Positions 44,683 to 51,820 of a DNA stretch of 64,000 nucleotides are shown in pieces (position 1 is the first letter of the stretch; each line of letters opens with the position of its first letter). Origin of the DNA: Phocaeicola coprocola DSM 17136 (GTDB lineage: Bacteria; Bacteroidota; Bacteroidia; Bacteroidales; Bacteroidaceae); the NCBI RefSeq assembly GCF_000154845.1, contig NZ_DS981512.1:62001-126000 (forward strand), written 5' to 3'. The notes under the pieces are model-generated. The model saw nothing but the letters and a program-made list of their open reading frames with translations. It had not been told where the DNA came from and did no database searches. The position numbers and the translations under genes are program-made.

Positions 44683-44731
44683 GGAAGCCGGATAAGATGA
44701 CTGGGTAAAACCATCGTCTTATCCGGCTTCC
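44683..44731 (+). promoter_or_regulatory. 18-bp attenuator-like hairpin in the MATE leader
   Basis: GGAAGCCGGATAAGATGA (44683-44700) pairs with TCGTCTTATCCGGCTTCC (44714-44731) over 18 bp with one G-U pair; loop of 13 nt. It is followed by GTCGTTTTCTG, a short U-rich run. A smaller CCTC-ATCG-GAGG hairpin lies just upstream at about 44666-44677. It is 48 bp before the gene start, so it can act as a transcription attenuator or a protein- or ligand-controlled switch. Confidence 0.7.
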
Positions 44732-44779
44732 GTCGTTTTCTGCCGGAAGTAAACCATATAATATAAAATACAAAGACGT

Positions 44780-46144
44780 ATGAAAGAAAAAGTGATTGAT
44801 TTTGGGAATGAGAGAGTTTCCGTTCTGTTTAAGAAACTGTTTTTCCCCACTCTGTTGGGAATGTTGAGTATGTCGGCGGTAACGACTATCGACGGGATTT
44901 TCGTGGGACACGGCGTGGGCAGCGACGGGATTGCAGCTGTAAATATCTGCGTCCCTCTACTGATGTCACTCATGGGTGTTGGACTGATGATGGGGGCAGG
45001 TTGTTCCGTAATCGCTTCCATTTACTTGTCGAAAGGAAAAACCGTTTTGGCACGTGCGACCATCACCCAAGCCATGCTTTTCGTGACGCTCATATCCGTA
45101 ACCGTCGGAGGATTCATTCTGGCGTTTCCCGAAGAAACCGCCCGTATGCTTGGCTCGTCGGAGCATTTGCTGCCGCTGGTTGTCGATTATCTGGTCTGGT
45201 TTTCCCCGTCTCTGCTGTTCGAGTTGTGGATTGCCGTCGCCTTGTTTGCCATGCGCCTGGACGGCGCTCCGAAACTCGCCATGTGGTGCAGCATCATAGC
45301 CGCAGCGGTGAATGTCGTTCTCGACTGGCTGTTCATCTTCCCGCTGGGCTGGGGAGTGATGGGGGCGGCATTTGCTACCTCCCTGAGTTGTTTGGCCGGG
45401 GCAGCGGTGGCGATGGGTTACTTGTTGTTCTATGCCCGTGACACTCGTTTGCATTCTCTTCGTCCGGGTAGAAAAAAGATTTTATTCTTCTTCCATGATA
45501 TAGGAATGCAGTGTAAGATAGGATCATCCGCCTTGTTAGGCGAATTGACAATGGCGATATTGCTGTTCATCGGCAACCAGGTATTCATGCGCCATTTGGG
45601 AGATGACGGAGTAGGTGCTTTCGGAGTAAGCTGTTATTATCTCCCGTTCGTCTTCATGATAGGTAACGCCATTGCCCAATCTGCCCAGCCTATTATCAGT
45701 TACAATTTCGGCACAGGAAGCACGGAAAGAGTTCGTTCCGCCTTACGCGTTTCCGTGTTTGCGGCATTAGTTTGCGGAGTCATTTCTACTGCCGCCTTTA
45801 TCCTGTTTCCTGAATTGCTTGTCGGACTATTCTTGCGCATTGACAATACTGCCGCACGCATAGCGATAGAAGGATTCCCTTATTATGGCACGGGGTTCAT
45901 CTTCTTTATTTTGAACCTCTCCATTATCGGATATTATCAGAGCATGGAACAAGTAAAGCCGGCCATCACATTTGCTGTCTTGCGCGGACTTGTTTTTCTG
46001 GTTCCGTGCTTCATGGCATTACCTGCCATAATGGGAGTAAAAGGAATTTGGCTCGCCTTACCGTTGTCTGAAATTCTGACGACTTTAGTGATTGTCGTTA
46101 CATTTTGGATATATTCCCGGCAACGTGCCATAATTTGCAGGTAA
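44780..46144 (+). CDS. MATE-family efflux transporter
   Basis: A 454-residue protein with about twelve membrane segments in two related halves. The N-terminus has KKLFFPTLLGMLSMSAVTTIDGIFVGHGVG, the MATE TM1 pattern, followed by GVGLMMGAGCSVIASIYLSKG. The second half contains AIAQSAQPIISYNFGTGSTERV, the matching motif of MATE proteins. It exports cationic drugs or metabolites with Na+ or H+ coupling. Start at 44780 follows AAATACAAAGACGT. The leader hairpin suggests conditional expression, as expected for a resistance gene carried as cargo. Confidence 0.92.
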   Translation: MKEKVIDFGNERVSVLFKKLFFPTLLGMLSMSAVTTIDGIFVGHGVGSDGIAAVNICVPLLMSLMGVGLMMGAGCSVIASIYLSKGKTVLARATITQAMLFVTLISVTVGGFILAFPEETARMLGSSEHLLPLVVDYLVWFSPSLLFELWIAVALFAMRLDGAPKLAMWCSIIAAAVNVVLDWLFIFPLGWGVMGAAFATSLSCLAGAAVAMGYLLFYARDTRLHSLRPGRKKILFFFHDIGMQCKIGSSALLGELTMAILLFIGNQVFMRHLGDDGVGAFGVSCYYLPFVFMIGNAIAQSAQPIISYNFGTGSTERVRSALRVSVFAALVCGVISTAAFILFPELLVGLFLRIDNTAARIAIEGFPYYGTGFIFFILNLSIIGYYQSMEQVKPAITFAVLRGLVFLVPCFMALPAIMGVKGIWLALPLSEILTTLVIVVTFWIYSRQRAIICR

Positions 46145-46170
46145 TTTTTTCGGATTTAGGTTCCATGTAA

Positions 46171-46211
46171 AATGCCGCTATCAAAAAAGTTTAAAGATTG
46201 GTAGCGGCATT
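46171..46211. terminator. hairpin after the MATE gene
   Basis: AATGCCGCTA (46171-46180) pairs exactly with TAGCGGCATT (46202-46211) around a 21-nt loop. It lies 27 bp after the stop. No strong U-run follows, so it is a weak terminator or an mRNA-stabilising hairpin. Confidence 0.6.
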
Positions 46212-46303
46212 CTGAGCAGTTATCCGGAATAAAAATTCCGCCAAATGCATGATGTATTAATAAACATTAATGGGTCGTAAGCAATAATTCGTTATCAAAA
46301 CTG

Positions 46304-46311
46304 TACATTTG
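46304..46311 (+). promoter_or_regulatory. -7 element (TACATTTG) for the winged-helix gene
   Basis: GTACATTTGC contains a perfect TAnnTTTG 43 bp upstream of the ATG at 46355. The upstream TTAAT-AAAC-ATTAA dyad at about 46258-46271 may be an operator. Confidence 0.6.
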
Positions 46312-46354
46312 CATAGCATATTATATACATATAACAATAAATATATTATAATTT

Positions 46355-46591
46355 ATGGATAAATACATCATTGGCGAGAACGCTGGTAAAGTTTGGCGTT
46401 TATTGAATAGTGACCATCTCCGTAAATGGGAATTTTCAGAGATAAAGAAAATTACAGGGATGGATGATGCCGAGTTGGGTAGTGCTATTGGCTGGTTGGC
46501 CCGTGAAGATAAGGTACAATTCGAACTTGAACATCATAACAGTAAGGACGAAAAGGCATACTTGTATCTTATGTTGAATGTATATATTTGA
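46355..46591 (+). CDS. winged helix-turn-helix (DUF2582-like) small protein
   Basis: A 78-residue protein: AGKVWRLLNSDHLRKWEFSE, then IKKITGMDDAELGSAIGWLA as the recognition region and REDKVQFELE as the wing. Proteins of this type are widespread single-domain winged helices in Bacteroidota; their DNA targets are not known. With its own promoter next to two drug pumps it may regulate them, which is inferred from position only. Confidence 0.85.
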   Translation: MDKYIIGENAGKVWRLLNSDHLRKWEFSEIKKITGMDDAELGSAIGWLAREDKVQFELEHHNSKDEKAYLYLMLNVYI

Positions 46592-46691
46592 CTCCTTCCT
46601 ATAATGCTGAAAAAAGAAAGAAACCATGCTGATGAAAAACATGATTTCTTTCTTTTCGTTTGGTATAGAACACAATGACGGGACACTTCCA

Positions 46692-47024
46692 TCAATGAGA
46701 GACCGAGTTGGAGAAGACATTGATGACGACCACTCCGGCAATAATCAGGACCAGCCCGATGATGGCAGCCAGGTCGAGGTGCTGTTTGAAAACGAAAAAG
46801 CCGATAAGCGCGATAAGAATGATACCCACTCCCGACCAAATGGCGTAAGCTATGCCTACCGGAATGCTCTTCAGTACGACACTCAAGCAATAGAAAGCCG
46901 CCGCGTACCCCAGAACGGTCAATACGGACGGAACGAGTTTGGTAAACTGTTCGCTCTGTTTCAAGAAAGAAGTGGCTACAGTTTCAAAAACGATAGCCAA
47001 AAACAAGATAAGGTAAGTTTTCAT
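46692..47024 (-). CDS. small multidrug resistance (SMR/EmrE-like) transporter
   Basis: A 110-residue four-helix membrane protein. The essential membrane glutamate is Glu14 in AIVFETVATSFLKQSEQF, and the GIAYAIWSGVGIILIALIG block of TM3 is typical of SMR proteins. It functions as an antiparallel dimer exporting cationic compounds or guanidinium. It faces the winged-helix gene. Two pumps (SMR here, MATE at 44780) within 2.3 kb look like resistance cargo. Confidence 0.92.
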   Translation of the reverse strand: MKTYLILFLAIVFETVATSFLKQSEQFTKLVPSVLTVLGYAAAFYCLSVVLKSIPVGIAYAIWSGVGIILIALIGFFVFKQHLDLAAIIGLVLIIAGVVVINVFSNSVSH

Positions 47025-47117
47025 TTATCTACATTCATCTTTTGATTTATACGAATCATATTCCGACTCCTGACACGAAAGAACCGGCAAGACAATGCCG
47101 CCGTTGCCTCATACGTG

Positions 47118-47219
47118 TTACTGGTCACGCCGGTAGTCGCTCTTGCTAAAACCGCCGAACACCGCTTTCAGAAGTTTACCCACTACCCAGAACACAACGA
47201 TTATCAATATTACTTCCAT
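47118..47219 (-). CDS. 33-residue single-membrane-segment protein
   Basis: MEVILIIVVFWVVGKLLKAV followed by a short basic tail (FGGFSKSDYRRDQ). One hydrophobic helix and a positive C-terminus indicate a small inner-membrane peptide. It lies between the SMR gene and the recombinase-like gene in the same direction as both. Evidence is the clean frame and composition only. Confidence 0.5.
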   Translation of the reverse strand: MEVILIIVVFWVVGKLLKAVFGGFSKSDYRRDQ

Positions 47220-47359
47220 ACTACGTTTTTATTTAACCTGTATTAATAAATTAAACATCTGCTGTTTGTTACCAAGAGTGCGAATCCCTTTCAATCTTGT
47301 TTTCCGACAGTTAAACCGTTTATAAGCGGTAGTTGCCGCCGCCCTTTTCGTTTTACGGG

Positions 47360-48007
47360 TTATTCTTCCGCCGGACTGTCGTCCTTTTTCTTTTTCCGGG
47401 TTCCCAAGGGGCCGCTGAATTTCCCCCTGTTGAGTTTTACCCCATGCCTGTGGAGCACGCTGAATACCGAACTCCGACTGCTGTACCCGCTTACCGCCAT
47501 GATGTCCTCGAATGAATGGCCGTTGACATACATGTCAACAATAGTATTTTCCTTGTCGGCCTTATCCATAGCCTTCATCGTTTTCTTCGGAATCTTCGCG
47601 TTCTGTTGCAGGTTCAAGACACGTGCGGACGAATATCGCAGTATCGCCACCTCTTCGGGAAGCGCCCCGAACATCTCCAGCACATCGGCAACCGTCGTTT
47701 CGGGAAACAGTTTACCCCGTGAGTCGATCCGGTCATGGATGGATATGATGCGTACCACCTTGATACGGCACAACTCAATGAAAGCCGACAGTTCGCGCGA
47801 CCCTCGGAGGGCATTGCTGAATTTGGCCACCACTACCTCGTCACCCCTTTCGAGGCTCGCCACAAGCTGTTTCCATTTAGGCCGTAGCGCCTCGCTTTCG
47901 ACCGGTTCCTCTATCACTTGTACACAGCCGTACTTCTGCATCCATTCTTTGTCAGCCTCGAACCCGTCGTAACGATCCGCCTTAAATATGTAACCTACTT
48001 TTGCCAT
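47360..48007 (-). CDS. serine-recombinase-fold protein lacking a recognisable catalytic serine
   Basis: About 215 residues from the start chosen at 48007 (MAKVGYIFKADRYDGFEADK); Met at 48019 is an alternative. The resolvase N-terminal domain is recognisable: GYIFKADR in place of the usual G-Y-A-R-V-S, KWKQLVASLERGDEVVVAKFSNALRGSRELSAFIEL in place of K-L-D-R-L-G-R-S, and RIISIHDRIDSRGKLF matching the V-S-L-x-E-x-I-D-T block. The C-terminal HTH is intact (MYVNGHSFEDIMAVSGYSSRSSVFSVL). The nucleophilic Ser and key Arg positions look replaced, so it may bind DNA without recombining it. Confidence 0.78.
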   Translation of the reverse strand: MAKVGYIFKADRYDGFEADKEWMQKYGCVQVIEEPVESEALRPKWKQLVASLERGDEVVVAKFSNALRGSRELSAFIELCRIKVVRIISIHDRIDSRGKLFPETTVADVLEMFGALPEEVAILRYSSARVLNLQQNAKIPKKTMKAMDKADKENTIVDMYVNGHSFEDIMAVSGYSSRSSVFSVLHRHGVKLNRGKFSGPLGTRKKKKDDSPAEE

Positions 48008-48036
48008 CTCATTGTACACTTCTATGATAACAAGTA

Positions 48037-48044
48037 CAAATATA
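48037..48044 (-). promoter_or_regulatory. -7 element (TATATTTG) for the recombinase-like gene
   Basis: The minus strand reads GTTATATTTGTAC, a perfect TAnnTTTG 30 bp upstream of the start at 48007. It is divergent from the promoter at 48188-48217, so the recombinase-like protein could regulate both sides. Confidence 0.6.
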
Positions 48045-48187
48045 ACAGTTTTATTTTAAACTAAACCATACTTTGAACGGAAAATCGAATAAAGCACTTA
48101 AATCTCCCGTTTTTTTCACTTGTTTTCATTGAAAATCAAACTATTAAGTGTAATGTTAAAAATAGCTTATAAAACAAATTTCAACAC

Positions 48188-48217
48188 TTGCCATCTTGAA
48201 AATAATACTTAGATTTG
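48188..48217 (+). promoter_or_regulatory. complete Bacteroides promoter (TTG-19-TAGATTTG) of the mobilisation gene block
   Basis: TTG at 48188-48190, a 19-bp spacer and TAGATTTG at 48210-48217 match both Bacteroides boxes. It is 25 bp upstream of the ATG at 48242. This is the clearest double-stranded promoter in the element region and probably drives genes 48242-51598. Confidence 0.75.
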
Positions 48218-48241
48218 CGCTGTAAAATTCAAAATTGAACA

Positions 48242-49291
48242 ATGAATAGTAGAAAATCATACTTAAAAATCATACTTCCCATTGCTGGACTTTCTGCCGC
48301 TTCGATTGCCGTTTTCACATTCCCGTCATGCGACAGTCCGAACGGCAAATCACTGGCGGAACCCCAAGACACGCCTGCCGGTCTGTACAGAGAGTACCTC
48401 TCCGAGATACGCAAGTCCCAAGAACTTTCCTTTGAAGAGCTGACTGTATGTATCGGGGAATGGCAAACCTTGAAAGATTCCGTGGCTGCAGCCATTCGGC
48501 AGGACACGGCCCGTCAGGCCCATTCCGGCACACGGGAAGAATGTCGTCTGTTACACGACTCCATTTGCTCGGAACTTTCCCGGTTGGCCCTGTCGAAACC
48601 GCGCACCTACAAGGAAGTGTTGAGCTTAAAAGAGCGGTTCTCTCCCTATGCCGGAGACGTGGAACTACACCGTTCCGCCGAGGAGATCCGCCCGTTTTTC
48701 GCAGCGCTGGATAAACGGCCTGCCTACCGTGGCAACAAGGAGCAAACGCTGTCGGCATATCGTAAGTTGCTTGCCGGAACCCTGAACAACGGCATACACG
48801 ACAGTCGTGACCTCAAGAGATTCATCGAGAAAGAAGACGCCGTTTTTCGCGCTTTTCTGTCCGGTCTGCACGATTCCGGCAGTGCAAACATGGCCGACAT
48901 TACCCGCGACACGGAGAAGTGCTGTTCCGAGGTGTTTCTCGCTGCCGGACGCAAAGAGATTACCTACAAGGAGGCCCTGATATACATGGCCCTGCGTGCC
49001 GACCGCCGACTGATACAGAACGTGCGTACCTGTCTCGACGACATACATCGGGGCGAAATCGCGACACCCGAACAGGCGCACGCCTACATCTGGATGATAC
49101 TCCAGCCCTACGCTTCCTTGGACGGCCTCTGTATGACGCTTCTTTCCCCAGAGGATAAGAAAGCCCTCGACCGGATTGCGACCGAAACACCCGGCGCTTT
49201 CGAGACACTGCGTAAAATCCTGTCGTCAGAGAACAACCGGTTGGACGAGCTGCCCGGTATGCTCATGGAGATATTCATCGCCTCTTTGTAA
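48242..49291 (+). CDS. putative lipoprotein of unknown function
   Basis: A 349-residue protein with a signal peptide ending in a lipobox-like stretch (AASIAVFTFPSC), then a helix-rich acidic body (EYLSEIRKSQELSFEELTVC, RKLLAGTLNNGIHDSRDLKR). No catalytic motif recognised. First gene of a block of five unknown genes that ends at the relaxase and is transcribed toward it. Envelope location and linkage suggest a role in mating-contact or mobilisation, but this is only contextual. Confidence 0.75.
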   Translation: MNSRKSYLKIILPIAGLSAASIAVFTFPSCDSPNGKSLAEPQDTPAGLYREYLSEIRKSQELSFEELTVCIGEWQTLKDSVAAAIRQDTARQAHSGTREECRLLHDSICSELSRLALSKPRTYKEVLSLKERFSPYAGDVELHRSAEEIRPFFAALDKRPAYRGNKEQTLSAYRKLLAGTLNNGIHDSRDLKRFIEKEDAVFRAFLSGLHDSGSANMADITRDTEKCCSEVFLAAGRKEITYKEALIYMALRADRRLIQNVRTCLDDIHRGEIATPEQAHAYIWMILQPYASLDGLCMTLLSPEDKKALDRIATETPGAFETLRKILSSENNRLDELPGMLMEIFIASL

Positions 49292-49317
49292 AAGCCTATT
49301 CATAAAATAAACGATAT

Positions 49318-49770
49318 ATGATTATGTTACGACACTTTCTGGATGACTTCATGTCGTTCGTACCCCTGCAAATGCCGCAGCTTCTCAATGTGGCGACAAT
49401 GGAGGAGCCGCAGTTTTACGGCGACTACGTTCTGCTCACGTTCCCGTTGCGGGACCCCTATGATTTGGAGGAGGTCATGGACATATTCGAGGACGACATG
49501 GAGCTGATCACGCTCTACCACCATGTGCCGGTCGGATTGGAAAAATCCGGTCATAGCACCTGTGCCTACTCCAATCCCGCTTTCGGACAAATGTTCAAGA
49601 TGAACGCCCGGACAGACGCGGACGGTAAGGTAAACCGCGTCATCGCGACCGTTTACGATTCGTTGGAACTGATGTACGGCGACCTGTCTCTCGACTTGAA
49701 ACTCCACACCGGAAACGGCAGCTTCAAGTACAAGAAGGAGCTGGAAGACGTGCTGTTGGATTTCATGTAA
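49318..49770 (+). CDS. 150-residue protein of unknown function
   Basis: MLRHFLDDFMSFVPLQMPQL start (Met at 49318 or 49324), with an acidic centre (DLEEVMDIFEDDMELITLYH) and a strand-rich second half (VNRVIATVYDSLELMYGDLS). Soluble. Second gene of the block, 26 bp after the lipoprotein gene. No family recognised. Confidence 0.72.
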   Translation: MIMLRHFLDDFMSFVPLQMPQLLNVATMEEPQFYGDYVLLTFPLRDPYDLEEVMDIFEDDMELITLYHHVPVGLEKSGHSTCAYSNPAFGQMFKMNARTDADGKVNRVIATVYDSLELMYGDLSLDLKLHTGNGSFKYKKELEDVLLDFM

Positions 49771-49780
49771 AACAGTTCCT

Positions 49781-50179
49781 ATGCGAAACACGATATATCG
49801 CCAGATGATTTTCTGCATCGACACATACCGCACATGGATAGAGGTGGCCGATGACAACCTCTACAAGGAGCACGTCATTCCGAGGAACAACCGGACCGAT
49901 TTCCTGGTTTCCCGCACGCTGGTACTGCGTGCTTGCAAACCGCATGGCACATACGACCGGGGCATGACGTGGACGATTCCGGAGCATGATCTGGACGCGG
50001 CACTGGCTACATACCGCAAGCAGAACGGCATATTCAAGTCCCGGATGAAGAAAGGCGCATCGTCCCTGACAGCTGAAGACACCGAGAACATTATCCGCTT
50101 GGCCACCCACGGGATTGTCCGCTTGGAACTCGTGGTACGGCCCGTTCACATACCTTCAAAACCCTATTACCTGTTATGA
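49781..50179 (+). CDS. 132-residue protein of unknown function
   Basis: Starts MRNTIYRQMIFCIDTYRTWI, mixed alpha/beta and near-neutral, with RNNRTDFLVSRTLVLRACKP and a basic IFKSRMKKGASSL segment. It is 10 bp after the previous gene, and its stop overlaps the next ATG by 4 bp, so the pair is translationally coupled. Function unknown. Confidence 0.72.
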   Translation: MRNTIYRQMIFCIDTYRTWIEVADDNLYKEHVIPRNNRTDFLVSRTLVLRACKPHGTYDRGMTWTIPEHDLDAALATYRKQNGIFKSRMKKGASSLTAEDTENIIRLATHGIVRLELVVRPVHIPSKPYYLL

Positions 50180-50766
50180 CTTGGATTATATTACAGTTTG
50201 TGTTTCTTGCAATGCCTGTCGTCCTTCCGGCACTGTTGTACAGGAGCAGACGTTACTTCATGGCAAAATTCTACGATAAAATGATATGGAGCGAAAAGGC
50301 CCGCAGGTTGTACACCCATGTGCTGCTTATCGTATTGCTCCTCTTCCATTATGTCTATACGAGCGGACACCCCGGCGAGTTCGGTGTTGTGCCATCCACC
50401 ATTGTGTGTGCCGCATGGGCCTCTTTCCGGCGGGCGGACCGATGGATGCGCTGTTTGCTCGACCGGCCGAAACGTTTCGTCTGGTTTGCGCTCTTGGCAT
50501 TGGTCATCGGCTTCGTGCCGCATCTGTACACGATGTCCGTAACCATCGCCTTTATTCTTTTGGCTGCCCTGTTCTACCCGTCGGCAAGGGTCATGTCCGA
50601 AAGGACAGACATGCGCAAATTCCTCGAATGGCTGGAATATCCCGGAGCATTAGCCGACAGTTATCATAGTATCATCACGCAAGACTGCCATGATAATGCG
50701 GATAATGGCAGTCCATACAATCCGCACGATATGAATCATCAAAAACAGAACGAAAATGAGAAATAG
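50176..50766 (+). CDS. 196-residue membrane protein of unknown function
   Basis: Four or five hydrophobic segments: WIILQFVFLAMPVVLPALLY at the N-terminus, LYTHVLLIVLLLFHYVY, FGVVPSTIVCAAWASF and FVWFALLALVIGFVPHLYTM with a following helix. The C-terminal tail is hydrophilic (YNPHDMNHQKQNENEK). Coupled to the upstream gene by an ATGA overlap and overlapping the next gene by 11 bp. Its position before a mobilisation gene suggests a membrane component, unproven. Confidence 0.75.
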   Translation: MTWIILQFVFLAMPVVLPALLYRSRRYFMAKFYDKMIWSEKARRLYTHVLLIVLLLFHYVYTSGHPGEFGVVPSTIVCAAWASFRRADRWMRCLLDRPKRFVWFALLALVIGFVPHLYTMSVTIAFILLAALFYPSARVMSERTDMRKFLEWLEYPGALADSYHSIITQDCHDNADNGSPYNPHDMNHQKQNENEK

Positions 50767-51598
50767 AAATGAAGCACCCGCCACCATACTGGCCAACACG
50801 GAAGTGTTCGACTATCTGAAAGAAAAAGTCGGCGAGCGGAAAACAAGAACAGAAGCCTACTGCGACCTGTTGGATAAATCGCTGGCAGGTTTCGTCTCCC
50901 CGTTTTTAAGGAAACAAGACTACGACCTCGGTCCCTGCCAGTGCCATGTGACCGTTTCCGACCTTGCATCCGAGTGGCATTGGCACCGCGCCACCGTCCG
51001 CTCGTTTCTGGACACGCTCGAAGCATTCGGGCAGTTGGAACGTATCCGGCTGGCGAAAAGCGTCATCATTACCATGCACCTGCGAATCGGCACGCCTGAC
51101 ATGCCGGACAGTGGGCAGAAAGAAACGGACTTTGCCACAAGAATACAAGGAATATTGTACGATTGGGTGATTGGCAAAGCAACTTCTTTCGATGTCGGCA
51201 AATCATGCGGACAAATCATGCGTCAGACCTTGGCGGAGATAACCGGACAGGACAGCCGGGCCTATCCGGACAACCATTCCGGCACGACATCCGTGCATAC
51301 CCTCCGATCAGAAGAACAATTGCGTGAGACCGTTTTGGAGTGTATCGCCCATGCCGCCCTATGGCGGGTTCTGCGCAAGTCGAGATTCGACGACGGCTCA
51401 CCGCTCGTGCAGTTCTTCCGGTCCGATCTCGGTGGGGAATGGGCGGCGTTCATCGAAGCCTCGAAAGAGCTTGCAGAGCTTGTTATCGACGGAAAGCCGG
51501 ATGGAACGGATTTCGGTACGGACGAAGAGACGGAACGCCTCGAATCGCTTCGTAAACCCTTTCTATCGCTTTTAGCGAAGGCGCAGGAAGAAAGTTGA
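50756..51598 (+). CDS. winged-helix-like protein encoded beside the relaxase, possible mobilisation accessory factor
   Basis: A 280-residue soluble protein. Residues about 65-115 form a winged-helix-like module (CHVTVSDLASEWHWHRATVR, then FLDTLEAFGQLERIRLAKSV). The remainder is helical with an acidic C-terminus. It overlaps the membrane-protein gene and is the last gene before the oriT candidate and relaxase. DNA-binding accessory proteins often sit here (MobC-like or replication initiator-like), so it may bind the origin region. The family is not recognised. Confidence 0.7.
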   Translation: MRNRNEAPATILANTEVFDYLKEKVGERKTRTEAYCDLLDKSLAGFVSPFLRKQDYDLGPCQCHVTVSDLASEWHWHRATVRSFLDTLEAFGQLERIRLAKSVIITMHLRIGTPDMPDSGQKETDFATRIQGILYDWVIGKATSFDVGKSCGQIMRQTLAEITGQDSRAYPDNHSGTTSVHTLRSEEQLRETVLECIAHAALWRVLRKSRFDDGSPLVQFFRSDLGGEWAAFIEASKELAELVIDGKPDGTDFGTDEETERLESLRKPFLSLLAKAQEES

Positions 51599-51678
51599 AC
51601 AGGGATTCGCAGACAAAGATTGTATAACCACGGGCAATTCTCCCCGGTTCAGGTTCAAATATCCTTCCAGTTATAGCA

Positions 51679-51789
51679 GGCATCCGGGCTTGCCCGTCTG
51701 CCACTGAACAAAGGGAAGGGGGAGCCTAATACCCCGACCGACATTCGTCGGTGGGAAGGGTGTCCGTACAAGCAGCAAGCTGGGGACAC
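51679..51789. other. candidate origin of transfer (three hairpins upstream of the relaxase)
   Basis: In the 222-bp gap between two genes: GGCA-TC-CGGGC-TT-GCCCG-TC-TGCC (51679-51701); CCC-G-ACCGAC-ATTC-GTCGGTGGG (51733-51755); GTGTCC (51760-51765) with GGACAC (51784-51789) around an 18-nt loop containing AAGCAGCAAGCTGG. Clustered inverted repeats directly upstream of a MobV relaxase are typical of oriT. The nick site is not identified. Confidence 0.55.
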
Positions 51790-51820
51790 GGGGGATTGTC
51801 CGAAATAACACGGAAGCAGT

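Noticed and set aside
46257..46271. TTAAT-AAAC-ATTAA dyad upstream of the winged-helix gene as a strong operator
   Set aside because: Only 5-bp arms in AT-rich sequence, so it may be chance; mentioned only with the promoter.
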